A DNA stretch of 64,000 bases from Bacteroidaceae bacterium (GTDB taxonomy: Bacteria > Bacteroidota > Bacteroidia > Bacteroidales > Bacteroidaceae): positions 1-64,000 of the forward strand of contig JAFWAX010000059.1 in the NCBI GenBank assembly GCA_017507385.1. The letters are read 5' to 3'. Shown here piece after piece: positions 26,332 through 35,247 of this stretch; the stretch's first letter is position 1; each line of letters starts with the position of its first letter. The notes below the pieces were generated by a model, which searched no databases, was not told the DNA's origin, and saw only the letters and a program-made list of their open reading frames with translations. Both the position numbers and the translations under genes were made by a program.

Positions 26332-26421
26332 TCATTCCCTTTGTGCCAAATGAGGTTACATTTAACCCATTAAAAATCAAATGATTTTATCGAATTTCTC
26401 ACCAAGATAAAACCTCTTTTG

Positions 26422-26503
26422 TGCGCCTGACAGGACTCGAACCTGCACATCGTAAGACACCAGATCCTAAGTCTGGCGCGTCTACCAATTCCGCCACAGG
26501 CGC
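26422..26503 (-). tRNA. tRNA-Leu (anticodon UAG)
   Basis: The 82-nt minus-strand sequence folds as a class II tRNA. The acceptor stem GCGCCTG pairs with CAGGCGC, with discriminator A. The anticodon loop CTTAGGA lies in a CCAGA/TCTGG stem and gives UAG, there is a variable arm, and the T-arm is GCAGGTTCGAGTCCTGT. CCA is not encoded. A TACCTTTG box lies upstream. Confidence 0.96.
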
Positions 26504-26513
26504 ATAGCGAGTG

Positions 26514-26521
26514 CAAAGGTA
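26514..26521 (-). promoter_or_regulatory. Predicted -7 box for tRNA-Leu
   Basis: The minus strand reads TACCTTTG, ending 10 bp before the mature tRNA 5' end. Confidence 0.65.
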
Positions 26522-26563
26522 CAAAATAATTGATAATTGACAATTGATAATTGACATTTTTTG

Positions 26564-27613
26564 CTATTCTGAACCACAATCGCCAGGATTCCTCAGCAGT
26601 TCGCGTGCTTTTTCGATGTAGGTATCTTTCTCGGCTGCAATATCAGCACCTGACATCTCGACTACGATGTCGGGGGTGATTCCAAATTCCGTATGTTTCA
26701 TTTCGCTATCATAATAGACGACTGCGCTATAGCGGACTTGCCACCCATTGGGCAGTTCGCTATTAAAGGGCATACCTGACCCTCCACCTGTTGTGTCGCC
26801 CATCACGATGACCTGAGGGCACTGTTTCATGCACTTTACGAAATCATTGGCAGCCGAGAACACCCCACGATTGGTCAGAACGACAACAGGTTTTTGCCAG
26901 CGCACTCCATCAGCGGCAGGCTCTATATATTCCGCCTTGGGGGGAGAAAAATCTGCACGCCCTCTGCCTGTCTTATGGGAAACATAGCCAATATGAATCT
27001 TTTCGTTGGTGAAATGAGAAGCCAGCGTATGAGCCTTGGCCAATTGTCCACCTCCATTGCTGCGCACATCGACAATCAGTCCTTGGCACATTGCCAGATT
27101 GTGCAGCATCATACTGACATTGCCATCGCCTACCCCTTCCTCAAAAGTCTCGCAGCGCACATAACCTACATTATCATCCAGTATAACATATTTCAGTCCT
27201 GAAGCAATCTGGTAATCATGCCCCAGATAGAGTTTAGCAATGCTGTCATTGTAATTTTGAGGATAGTCCTCGTAAAAACTCCAGTTGCGTCCATAGTCAA
27301 AAGAGGCACTGAGGTTTACATGCCCGTCCTTCAGTTCCGCAAGCATATCGCAGAGAACCTCAAAGAGCTGATTGTCATCCATTTTCTCATTCACCTTTCC
27401 TGCATACAGTGAATGCACCTTATCCCAGTTAAGTCCCAGTTCCTGCTGCTTATAGTCGAAAAAGCAATAATGTTCGTCCATCATTTTCCAGAGCGCTTCG
27501 AAATTGCCTCGCTTGGAATTGTCATATTCCTCCTCTTCCACACAAGACACGAAAGCAAGCGTGAAAGCAAACAGAAAGAGAGAGAGGATGGGTGTATAGA
27601 ATAGGTGTTTCAT
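26564..27613 (-). CDS. S41 family (C-terminal processing) peptidase lipoprotein
   Basis: A 349-residue secreted protein with a lipoprotein signal (LAFTLAFVSCVEEEEYDNS, Cys ~24). The N-terminal helical part (FEALWKMMDEHYCFFDYKQQ) and the peptidase core GLIVDVRSNGGGQLAKA (~180) followed by VVVLTNRGVFSAANDFVKCM (~245), with the likely nucleophile Ser in GVFSA, mark the S41/tail-specific protease family. A PDZ domain is not obvious, as in other short Bacteroidota S41 lipoproteins. Its start overlaps the stop of the DUF3316 gene (ATGA). Substrate unknown; it should act in the periplasm or on the surface. Confidence 0.87.
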   Translation of the reverse strand: MKHLFYTPILSLFLFAFTLAFVSCVEEEEYDNSKRGNFEALWKMMDEHYCFFDYKQQELGLNWDKVHSLYAGKVNEKMDDNQLFEVLCDMLAELKDGHVNLSASFDYGRNWSFYEDYPQNYNDSIAKLYLGHDYQIASGLKYVILDDNVGYVRCETFEEGVGDGNVSMMLHNLAMCQGLIVDVRSNGGGQLAKAHTLASHFTNEKIHIGYVSHKTGRGRADFSPPKAEYIEPAADGVRWQKPVVVLTNRGVFSAANDFVKCMKQCPQVIVMGDTTGGGSGMPFNSELPNGWQVRYSAVVYYDSEMKHTEFGITPDIVVEMSGADIAAEKDTYIEKARELLRNPGDCGSE

Positions 27614-28440
27614 TGACGATAGAAATATTTAGTGAATCCGACCATCAAGTCATGGGTATAGCTGTGATATTTCAGTTGGTTGAACGTGGATTGATTGAAC
27701 TGTCCAACGTAGCCGACTCGAAACACATAACGCTTCACGGGAATGTCAATCGTGAGCCGATGGCGCATGGACGGCATGTTCCCTATATGCGCAAAGACCA
27801 CATTGCGATCGTAATGCCCCAGTCCAAAAGCCTCGTAGTAACTCTGTCCATAACGAGGTGAAAAAGCCGCTCCCAGCAATGGCACCGAAAGCTGATAGCG
27901 CCAAAGGAAGTGGTGCTTGCCCATACGCATATCATAGGTTGCCATGCCGCTCGCATCCACACAGGCTTCGGCTTTGGCTTGAGCAGGATTGTTGCCGCCA
28001 CGATCAATATAGATTGCCCCTAAATAGGCCGTGGCAGCCAGACCCGCAGCAAAGTTCCAGCGTGACGTGGAACGCTCTACGGGATTGACAATATTTCCAC
28101 CTGCAAAATTATAGAACCAGCCATGGGAATACCGTATGCCGCCAACATATTCATCCATATTGCCAGGACGATTCTTGTTGAGCGCAGCATTAATATCCAC
28201 CATCGACTGATGGCTCACTTTCCCTTTCCACAGGTTAGTCATGCGCATGGTCTCGCGCTGCACACGTATGTCCGTACCTGTATAATTGTATGGAGAGAGA
28301 TAGGTATCAAGGACGTTCGCACAACCGATTCCCGCCATAGAGGAATGCAGAACTTCTTTGTTCTTTTCGGCAAGAAGAGGCTGTCCATAAGCACAAAAGC
28401 TTGACAGCAGCAGCAACGCCACGGTCAAGCCTTTACACAT
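27610..28440 (-). CDS. DUF3316-like secreted protein
   Basis: The start is set at MCKGLTVALLLLSSFCAYG (ATG at 28440), a signal peptide; 276 residues. The mature part contains repeated beta-strand-like stretches and an aromatic end (YHSYTHDLMVGFTKYFYRQ), suggesting an outer-membrane beta structure. The pattern fits DUF3316 (PF11777), of unknown function; I recall the family rather than having searched it. It lies between parC (30 bp upstream) and the S41 peptidase (4-bp overlap), in one apparent operon. Confidence 0.65.
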   Translation of the reverse strand: MCKGLTVALLLLSSFCAYGQPLLAEKNKEVLHSSMAGIGCANVLDTYLSPYNYTGTDIRVQRETMRMTNLWKGKVSHQSMVDINAALNKNRPGNMDEYVGGIRYSHGWFYNFAGGNIVNPVERSTSRWNFAAGLAATAYLGAIYIDRGGNNPAQAKAEACVDASGMATYDMRMGKHHFLWRYQLSVPLLGAAFSPRYGQSYYEAFGLGHYDRNVVFAHIGNMPSMRHRLTIDIPVKRYVFRVGYVGQFNQSTFNQLKYHSYTHDLMVGFTKYFYRQ

Positions 28441-28469
28441 TATTATATTATATATATATATCACTTCGA

Positions 28470-31220
28470 TTAAAACAATTTCAACTGCCCTGTCAATTCA
28501 TCGCGAATGTCACCATCGCTTTTCCCATCATCGGGATCTTCCACCTCTTCAATGGCTTCTGCAACCGACTCTTCGTCCTCTTCCGGATTCGGGAAACGTG
28601 TAGGCTCAAGTTCTTTCACTTGGTCGAGCGCGAATGTGGTGAGTCGCTTTCCTTTAGCCCTGAAACCCTTGACAGCAATGTATTCTTCAGCATCGATTTC
28701 GAGTGGTCCTCTGAATGCGTCGGGTTCAAAGAAGGTAAGTTCGAGACGAGGATATGGGGTGTCTGTCAAAAGTATGAGCTTGCTTTCGGGATTATCTCCC
28801 AGGAAGCTCTGCTTTTTCTTGGACTCTTCAAACACAAAGCGCTTGATGTATGGCTGGTTCTGATTTTCCGCATCCCAAAGCACAGCGGTCCAAACCTTCT
28901 TTGCCTTGTACTTCTCTATACGAAGTATGTTTTGTTCGTAGTGGTTGTTGGCATCGAAATTCGTGAGATAGTACTCGCCAGTCTGAAGGACAACCAGTAT
29001 CTGGTCGTGATTGTGGAATTCTCCCAAGAAAGTGCCATGTTCATCGTAATTGATGCGCTGGACATCTGGATCCCACCACACTTTGCGGCCACCCAGCGTA
29101 CTGCCTCCGTAGGCTTTCAACTGAATACGGAAAATTTCATGCTTGGTCACTTGATTGCCACGAGCAGTTCGCCCCTTGATGTCTATTTCGCTGAAGTCTT
29201 TTTCAAACACGAGCTTCTTGATTTTCTCGTGCGGCTTGAGCGTTATCTTGATGATTTCAGCCTCTCCATTACTGTTGGCGGAGAACCATGTCACTTTAGA
29301 CTTGGGTGTACCCATTGTCAAATCGTACTCGCGATCACGCGTCACGCTGGGCACATTAAAACGCTTGATGTAAGTGACACCAGTCTTGCCATCTTTGTAG
29401 GTAGCGTTGTAGATGGTACGTGTGTCATTCTTCTTGAAGACTGCCACATGTATCACTTCAACCTTGCGCTTTTCGGCTTTGCTGCGCTCGGTCTCTCCGA
29501 TGAACACCTTTTCCGCCACTTTGATGACTTTGTATGTTCCGTCTTTATAGAAGATGATGATGTCGTCGATGTCAGAACAGTTGCAGACAAATTCATCTTT
29601 CTTCAACGCTGTGCCGATGAAGCCTTCTGCCCGATTAATGTAGAGCTTCTGGTTGGCTTCTGCCACTGTAGCGGCCTGAATCGTATCGAAATTACGTATC
29701 TCGGTCAGTCTCGGATGCTCTGCGCCATATTTCTTCTTAAGGAATCGGAACCATTCAGCTGTCACCTCCACCAGATTAGCCAAATCACGCTCAATCTGCT
29801 CCAGTTCAGCTTTGAGACGGACGATAAACTCATCGGCTCTTTCCTTGTTGAACTTGAGGATGCGCGCCATCTTGATTTCCATGAGCCGAAGGATATCGTC
29901 TTTCGTCACCTCGCGCACAAATTGCGGATAGTAAGGCGTCAGACGCTCATCGACATAAGCACAAGCAGCATCCATGGTCTTGGCATTCTCAAATTCTCTG
30001 CCCTTGTAGATGCGCTCTTCGATGAATATCTTTTCGAGCGACGCAAAATGAAGCTGCTCAAGCAATTCGCCGCGTCGTATCTCCAATTCCCGTTTGATGA
30101 GATGCTTGGTGTTATCAACGCTCTTGCGAAGCACATCGCTGACAGTCAAGAACTTTGGCATTCTGTCATCGATGACACAGCAGTTGGGCGAGATACTGAT
30201 TTCACAATCAGTGAAAGCATAAAGTGCATCTATCGTCTTATCGCTTGACGCACCAGGCATGAGGTGGATGACAATCTCAACACCCGCAGCTGTAAGGTCT
30301 TCTACCTTGCGAGCCTTGATTTTCCCCTTTTCTATGGCTTTGAGGATGGAATCAATGAACTGGCTGGGCTTGGAAGGCGAGCCTGTTGTCTTGCCGAAAG
30401 GTATCTCTGTGATGGCAAGAGTCTTACTGTCTCGCTTCTCAATCTTGGCACGCACTCGCACCGAACCGCCACGCTGCCCGTCGTTGTACTTCGACACATC
30501 GATAGAACCACCTGTCTGGAAATCAGGATAGAGCTGGAACGGCTCATCGTAGAGGTAATGGATGGCTGCATCGCAAAGTTCATTGAAGTTATGAGGCAGA
30601 ATCTTGGAACTCAGACCCACAGCAATTCCTTCCACACCCTGAGCGAGGAGGAGCGGAAACTTGACTGGCAGCGAGATAGGTTCCTTGTTTCGTCCATCAT
30701 AAGACAGTTTCCACTCTGTAGTCTTGGGGTTGAACAGGACATCGAGCGCAAACTTAGAGAGCCTTGCTTCAATATAACGACCCGCTGCAGCATCATCGCC
30801 CGTGAGGATATTGCCCCAGTTGCCCTGGCAGTCGATGAGCAGGTTCTTCTGCCCCATCTGCACCAGCGCGTCCTTGATGGAAGCATCGCCATGCGGGTGG
30901 AACTGCATCGTGTATCCCACGACATTCGCCACCTTGTTGTAGCGTCCGTCATCCATACGTTTCATCGAGTGGAGAATACGCCTCTGTACAGGCTTCAAGC
31001 CGTCCATGATATGAGGAACAGCACGTTCCAGAATCACATAGGAGGCATAGTCCAAGAACCACCTCTGATACATTCCGCTCAGATGATGGGTAATGCTGTC
31101 TTTCATGTTCGCAGGGTCGTAATCGCTCTTAGGAGGATTGTCCAAAGAAGCAGGCATCTCATCCATGAGCCCTTCTCCCAATCCCTCGTCCATGACTCCG
31201 CTATCGTTATATTCGCTCAT
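28470..31220 (-). CDS. parC: DNA topoisomerase IV subunit A
   Basis: A 916-residue type IIA topoisomerase subunit that cuts and rejoins DNA for chromosome decatenation. An acidic N-terminal extension (~40 residues) precedes the catalytic core: SYVILERAVPHIMDGLKPVQ, FHPHGDASIKDALVQM, and AAAGRYIEARL, where Tyr ~146 is the DNA-attacking residue. A coiled tower region and a beta-propeller C-terminal domain with degenerate repeats follow, ending in an acidic tail (DPDDGKSDGDIRDELTGQ). The lack of GyrA-box-like motifs and the length favour ParC over GyrA. Ends 30 bp before the DUF3316 start. Confidence 0.92.
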   Translation of the reverse strand: MSEYNDSGVMDEGLGEGLMDEMPASLDNPPKSDYDPANMKDSITHHLSGMYQRWFLDYASYVILERAVPHIMDGLKPVQRRILHSMKRMDDGRYNKVANVVGYTMQFHPHGDASIKDALVQMGQKNLLIDCQGNWGNILTGDDAAAGRYIEARLSKFALDVLFNPKTTEWKLSYDGRNKEPISLPVKFPLLLAQGVEGIAVGLSSKILPHNFNELCDAAIHYLYDEPFQLYPDFQTGGSIDVSKYNDGQRGGSVRVRAKIEKRDSKTLAITEIPFGKTTGSPSKPSQFIDSILKAIEKGKIKARKVEDLTAAGVEIVIHLMPGASSDKTIDALYAFTDCEISISPNCCVIDDRMPKFLTVSDVLRKSVDNTKHLIKRELEIRRGELLEQLHFASLEKIFIEERIYKGREFENAKTMDAACAYVDERLTPYYPQFVREVTKDDILRLMEIKMARILKFNKERADEFIVRLKAELEQIERDLANLVEVTAEWFRFLKKKYGAEHPRLTEIRNFDTIQAATVAEANQKLYINRAEGFIGTALKKDEFVCNCSDIDDIIIFYKDGTYKVIKVAEKVFIGETERSKAEKRKVEVIHVAVFKKNDTRTIYNATYKDGKTGVTYIKRFNVPSVTRDREYDLTMGTPKSKVTWFSANSNGEAEIIKITLKPHEKIKKLVFEKDFSEIDIKGRTARGNQVTKHEIFRIQLKAYGGSTLGGRKVWWDPDVQRINYDEHGTFLGEFHNHDQILVVLQTGEYYLTNFDANNHYEQNILRIEKYKAKKVWTAVLWDAENQNQPYIKRFVFEESKKKQSFLGDNPESKLILLTDTPYPRLELTFFEPDAFRGPLEIDAEEYIAVKGFRAKGKRLTTFALDQVKELEPTRFPNPEEDEESVAEAIEEVEDPDDGKSDGDIRDELTGQLKLF

Positions 31221-31306
31221 AAATCAAATTTATTTGAAATGAAAAGTGAAAATCCATATTACTTGCCTTCGACTGACAGGACATTCCGATTTTCATTTTT
31301 CGTCTT

Positions 31307-32503
31307 TCACTTAGTCAGTTCCAGAGTGTCCAAAGCAATCATCAGCTCCTCATCTGTCGGGATGCAGCAAACTGTCACCTGAGAGTCGTCGGCAGACAGG
31401 ATGGCCTCGGTAGCGCGACATGCCTTGTTCTTCGCCTCGTCAAGCTTCACGCCCATGAACTCCAAGCCCTTAGTCGCAGCCTCACGCACCTCCCACTGAT
31501 TTTCGCCAGCACCGCCAGTAAAGAGGATGATATCTACGCCTCCCATGGCTGCTGCATATTCGCCTATGTACTTCTTGATTCGATAGCAATATATCTCCTT
31601 TGCCAAACGAGCCCTGTCGTTGCCCGCCGCTATGCCAGCAAGGATGTCGCGGAAATCGGACAGGCCACCGCTAATGCCAGCGAGACCAGACTTCTTGTTG
31701 AGCAAGTCGCTAATGCCATGCGTATCAAGCCCTTCCTTGTCCATGATGAATGTGACAGCCCCAGCATCAATATCGCCCGAACGTGTTCCCATGACAAGCC
31801 CCTCCAGCGGAGTCAAGCCCATCGAAGTATCCACACACTTTCCATCCTTCACAGCCGCGATAGAAGCGCCGTTGCCGATGTGGCAAGTAATGATTTTCTT
31901 CCCAGCAGGCTCCACGCCCAGGAACTCACACACGCGCTGCGACACATAGCGATGGCTCGTGCCATGGAATCCATAGCGGCGCACACCATACTTCTCATAC
32001 AGCTCGTATGGAAGCGCATACATATATGCATAGTCAGGCATTGTCTGATGGAACGCCGTGTCAAACACGCCCACCTGCGGAATGTCAGGCAGCAACGCCG
32101 TCACAGCATTCACACCCTTGATGTTAGCCGGATTGTGCAGCGGAGCCAAGTCGTTGCAGGCAGTAAACGCCTCCATCACCTCAGGAGTCAGCAACACAGA
32201 CTTGTTGAATTTCTCGCCTCCATGCACCATGCGGTGTCCTACCGCATCCAATTCCTCCAGATGACTCAGCACAGCATACTCACCAGTTGTCAGCACCTCA
32301 AATATCCACTGCACACCCTCCGTATGCTCCTTCACAGGCTTTTCCATCTTGTGCTTCTCGCCATTCAGCTTCACCGTGATGAAAGAATCCGGCAGACCAA
32401 TTTTCTCGATGCCGCCGCTGGTAATCACGCTCTGGTCATCCATATTGTAGAGCGCATATTTGATAGAGCTGCTTCCGCAGTTCAGAACAAGAATCTTCTT
32501 CAT
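31307..32503 (-). CDS. ackA: Acetate kinase
   Basis: A 398-residue ASKHA-fold kinase interconverting acetyl phosphate + ADP and acetate + ATP. Signature KKILVLNCGSSSIKYALYNM is at the N-terminus. Further motifs are VGHRMVHGGEKF, VGVFDTAFHQTMPDYAYMYA, RRYGFHGTSHRYVS (catalytic region), CHIGNGASIAAVKDGKCVDT and DIILFTGGAGENQWEVRE. Full length. Follows pta by 11 bp, forming the classic Pta-AckA overflow pathway for acetate production in an anaerobe. Confidence 0.98.
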   Translation of the reverse strand: MKKILVLNCGSSSIKYALYNMDDQSVITSGGIEKIGLPDSFITVKLNGEKHKMEKPVKEHTEGVQWIFEVLTTGEYAVLSHLEELDAVGHRMVHGGEKFNKSVLLTPEVMEAFTACNDLAPLHNPANIKGVNAVTALLPDIPQVGVFDTAFHQTMPDYAYMYALPYELYEKYGVRRYGFHGTSHRYVSQRVCEFLGVEPAGKKIITCHIGNGASIAAVKDGKCVDTSMGLTPLEGLVMGTRSGDIDAGAVTFIMDKEGLDTHGISDLLNKKSGLAGISGGLSDFRDILAGIAAGNDRARLAKEIYCYRIKKYIGEYAAAMGGVDIILFTGGAGENQWEVREAATKGLEFMGVKLDEAKNKACRATEAILSADDSQVTVCCIPTDEELMIALDTLELTK

Positions 32504-32514
32504 ATCTTTTCTTA

Positions 32515-33528
32515 TTATTTTTTATCCACCTTTTGTGCCTGGCAAGCAGTAATAGCCACCATCTTGTAAATATCATCCACGCTGCAACCACGACTCAAGT
32601 CGTTCACAGGACTCGCGATGCCCTGCAAGATAGGACCGATAGCCTCAGCATTGCCCAGACGCTCCACCAGCTTGTAGCTGATATTGCCCACCTCCAGACA
32701 TGGCACCACCAGCACGTTCGCCTTGCCGGCAATGTCACTGCCCGGCGCCTTCTTCTGTCCCACAGATGGCACCAGCGCCGCATCCGCCTGAAGCTCTCCA
32801 TCTATATTCAGGCTGGGGTCCAGCTCCTTCGCCAAGCGAGTCGCCTCCACCACCTTGTCCACCACCTCATGCTTAGCGCTTCCCTTCGTAGAGAAAGACA
32901 GCATCGCCACACGCGGATCGTCAAACCCAGCCACACTCTTAGCCGTCTGCGCCGTACAAACCGCAATCTGCGCCAGCTGATTCGCATCAGGCATAGGAGT
33001 CACAGCCACATCGCCAATCACCAGCACGCCCTCCTCGCCATACTGCTGCGCCTTCGTAATGAGCAGCATCGCTCCGCTCACACACGAAATGCCCGGCGCA
33101 CACTTGATAATCTGCAAGGCAGGACGCAACGTGTCACCCGTCGTTGACAGCGCACCCGAAATCTGCCCATCCGCATCACCGCTCTTGATGATGAGACAGC
33201 CAAAGTACAGCGGGTCGAGCACCTGCTGGCGTGCCTTCTCAATCGTCATGCCCTTCTTCTGGCGGAGCTGAAACAGCAGCTGCGCATACTCCTCCGTCTT
33301 CTCCGAAGTGGCAGGGTCAATAATCGTAGCCTTGCCAATGTTCTTCAGTCCCAGCTTGTCAGCCAAAGCAAAAATTTCATCAGGATTGCCAATAAGAATA
33401 ATATCAGCTATGTCGTCAGCAAGTGACTTGTCGGCGGCAGTAAGTGTACGCTCCTCCAGCGATTCGGGGAGCACGATGCGCTGCTTATTCGATTTTGCAC
33501 GCGCAATAATACTTTCAATCAAAGCCAT
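32515..33528 (-). CDS. pta: Phosphate acetyltransferase
   Basis: A 337-residue short-form Pta (no N-terminal regulatory domain) converting acetyl-CoA + phosphate to acetyl phosphate. Begins ALIESIIARAKSNKQRIVLP. Later motifs SGALSTTGDTLRPALQIIK, DVAVTPMPDANQLAQIA and LSFSTKGSAKHEVVDKV are typical of the PTA_PTB family, and it ends with the conserved GIASPVNDLSRGCSVDDIYK. First gene of the pta-ackA operon, with a -7 box at 33625. Confidence 0.97.
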   Translation of the reverse strand: MALIESIIARAKSNKQRIVLPESLEERTLTAADKSLADDIADIILIGNPDEIFALADKLGLKNIGKATIIDPATSEKTEEYAQLLFQLRQKKGMTIEKARQQVLDPLYFGCLIIKSGDADGQISGALSTTGDTLRPALQIIKCAPGISCVSGAMLLITKAQQYGEEGVLVIGDVAVTPMPDANQLAQIAVCTAQTAKSVAGFDDPRVAMLSFSTKGSAKHEVVDKVVEATRLAKELDPSLNIDGELQADAALVPSVGQKKAPGSDIAGKANVLVVPCLEVGNISYKLVERLGNAEAIGPILQGIASPVNDLSRGCSVDDIYKMVAITACQAQKVDKK

Positions 33529-33624
33529 TGAATTATAAGTTTATTTTGATAGTTAAAATCTCAGCCTTTGCAAGCTCAGCCTTGCTTTATGGTCCACAGC
33601 CAAGTTTCCAGCCGTACAACCGTA

Positions 33625-33632
33625 CAAAGATA
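33625..33632 (-). promoter_or_regulatory. Predicted -7 box for pta-ackA
   Basis: The minus strand reads TATCTTTG about 97 bp before the pta start codon. Confidence 0.6.
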
Positions 33633-33911
33633 CGATTTTTCCGCCATCCCCCCAAGCGACAAAATGAAAAAACCACCATTTCCCCGCCACAAACAGCAAA
33701 AACACAGCAATTGCAACGAAGGCAAAGGCAAATGCCAGCGCCACAGCCACCTCGACCACCCTAAACGACAGATACAAAAATGAGAAAATTAAAAAATTAA
33801 AAAATGACATTTGGCAATAATGGGCGGGGCAATTTTGCCATCATCCCATCAAAAAACTTGCAGAATTGGAAATCAGCGAAGATAAATCATCTGCCAAACA
33901 GAATAATTCTG

Positions 33912-33919
33912 TAACTTTG
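33912..33919 (+). promoter_or_regulatory. Predicted -7 box for the BspA-like gene
   Basis: TAACTTTG lies about 137 bp before the ATG, implying an untranslated leader of roughly 130 nt. Confidence 0.55.
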
Positions 33920-34056
33920 TTTGCGGTGAGCATAGGATTATTGTTTGTGACACTTGTATTTGAGCACTATAAAGTTCCAACAATTTTCGCTAACCCACAA
34001 TTTACAGATAATTAAAACTCATCAAACCCACATTAATTAATGATTTTAAAACAAAC

Positions 34057-35214
34057 ATGAAACAATTCAAGAAATTAGCAATGGCCATAGCGGGGCTATG
34101 GTGTTGCATGGCGACGAATGCCCATGACTTTGAGGTAGATGGGATTTATTACAACATTCTTACAACGGCAAAGGTCGAAATAACATTTAAAGGTTCTTCT
34201 TATCACGAATATGATAAAGAATATACTGGAAAGGCGGAAATTCCTGGAAGTGTTACCTATAATGGCAACACTTATTCAGTGACAAGCATTGGAGACCGTG
34301 CATTCTATGGCTGTACAGGACTTACCTGCATCACTATTCCCAACTCAGTGGCAAGTATTGGAGACCAAGCATTCTATGGCTGTACAGGACTTACCAGCAT
34401 CACTATTCCAAATTCAGTGACAAGCATTGGAGGCCATGCATTCTTCGAATGTACAGGTCTTACCTGCATCACTATTTCCAATTCAGTGACAAGCACTGGA
34501 GAGTATGCATTCCATAATTGTACAGGACTCACCAGCATCACTATCCCCGAAGGTGTGACACGCATTGGATATCATGCATTCGAATATTGTACAGGTCTTA
34601 AAACCGTCATTAACTGCTCCTCCCTTGACATTTCTGCTGGTTCATCAGACCATGGAAACGTTGCTTATTATGCCGATAAGGTGGTAAATGTCGATGGACA
34701 AATTGGCGATTTCTTTTTCCATAAAACAACGTTGACTGGATACGTAGGAAACCAAAGCGAATTGGCGCTGCCAGAGGATTACAATGACGAGAAATACATG
34801 ATAGGAAACAGTGCATTCCGTAATAATACGAATCTTACAAGCGTCTTCATCACCGCTTCAGTAACAGGCATTGAAGAGAATGCTTTCAACGGTTGCAGAA
34901 ATCTTGCCAGCCTTACTATGGCATCGCCTGTACCTCCTGCTTCTGTGTACGAAAACAGTTTTGGTACTATCAACTATATTTATACCACTCTCTATGTACC
35001 CGAAGGTTCACTGGCAGCATACCAAACAGCCGATGTGTGGAAATACTTTATGAAAATCAAAGAGTATGATCCTACAGGAATTGAAGATGTCGTTTTTGAT
35101 ACAGAATCCTCTAATCTTCCTATTTACAACCTGCAAGGTGTACGGATGAAGGATGTGGATAACCTCCCCAGCGGCATCCATATCCAAGGTGGCAAGAAAT
35201 TCGTAGTAAAATAA
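34057..35214 (+). CDS. BspA-like leucine-rich repeat surface protein
   Basis: A 385-residue secreted protein. Signal peptide ~1-22 (LWCCMATNAHD). Residues ~75-195 are 23-residue LRR_5 repeats of the form TSIGxxAFYGCTGLTSITIP; a further two or three diverged repeats follow to about residue 325. The C-terminus (SNLPIYNLQGVRMKDVDNLP ... GGKKFVVK) looks like a type IX secretion sorting domain, so it is probably exported to and attached at the surface. BspA relatives bind host or microbial ligands; the target here is unknown. Standalone gene with its own promoter and a hairpin after the stop. Confidence 0.88.
   Translation: MKQFKKLAMAIAGLWCCMATNAHDFEVDGIYYNILTTAKVEITFKGSSYHEYDKEYTGKAEIPGSVTYNGNTYSVTSIGDRAFYGCTGLTCITIPNSVASIGDQAFYGCTGLTSITIPNSVTSIGGHAFFECTGLTCITISNSVTSTGEYAFHNCTGLTSITIPEGVTRIGYHAFEYCTGLKTVINCSSLDISAGSSDHGNVAYYADKVVNVDGQIGDFFFHKTTLTGYVGNQSELALPEDYNDEKYMIGNSAFRNNTNLTSVFITASVTGIEENAFNGCRNLASLTMASPVPPASVYENSFGTINYIYTTLYVPEGSLAAYQTADVWKYFMKIKEYDPTGIEDVVFDTESSNLPIYNLQGVRMKDVDNLPSGIHIQGGKKFVVK
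34279..34610 (+). repeat. Five tandem 69-bp repeats in the BspA-like gene
   Basis: Units begin at 34279, 34348, 34417, 34486 and 34555, each encoding one 23-residue LRR. The first four are very similar at the DNA level, including third codon positions. Confidence 0.92.
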
Positions 35215-35222
35215 GACAAATT

Positions 35223-35247
35223 ACCCGTTGACGATTCGCCAACGGGT
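35223..35247 (+). terminator. Hairpin after the BspA-like gene
   Basis: ACCCGTTG pairs with CAACGGGT around a 9-nt loop, 9 bp after the stop codon. The T-run is weak (ATCATTTATT). Confidence 0.65.

Larger units (their letters stand above)
26057..26421. other. Intergenic region with two strong hairpins between murF and tRNA-Leu
   Basis: No gene. The plus-strand murF and minus-strand tRNA-Leu converge here. Two perfect 15-bp hairpins (26241-26274 and 26287-26331) are listed separately. A short ACCGCCCAACCGTACAGG word near 26070 belongs to a motif seen elsewhere in intergenic DNA. Confidence 0.5.
33529..34056. other. Divergent intergenic region between pta and the BspA-like gene
   Basis: No gene recognised. 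It contains both predicted promoters (33625 minus, 33912 plus), an AAAATTAAAAAATTA low-complexity patch near 33785 and a short GGCAA/TTGCC inverted repeat near 33815. Confidence 0.5.

Noticed and set aside
28401-30248. 615-codon open frame on the plus strand
   Set aside because: Entirely antisense to parC, with no family resemblance and composition explained by the codon bias of parC.
30264-31382. 372-codon open frame on the plus strand
   Set aside because: Antisense to the 5' part of parC; no motif, start signal or promoter.
31718-33147. Long plus-strand frames over ackA and pta
   Set aside because: Shadows of two well-recognised minus-strand genes; His/Arg/Leu-rich translations are typical of antisense frames.
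34279-34610. Repeat array as possible CRISPR
   Set aside because: The repeats are in frame and encode LRR units of a surface protein.
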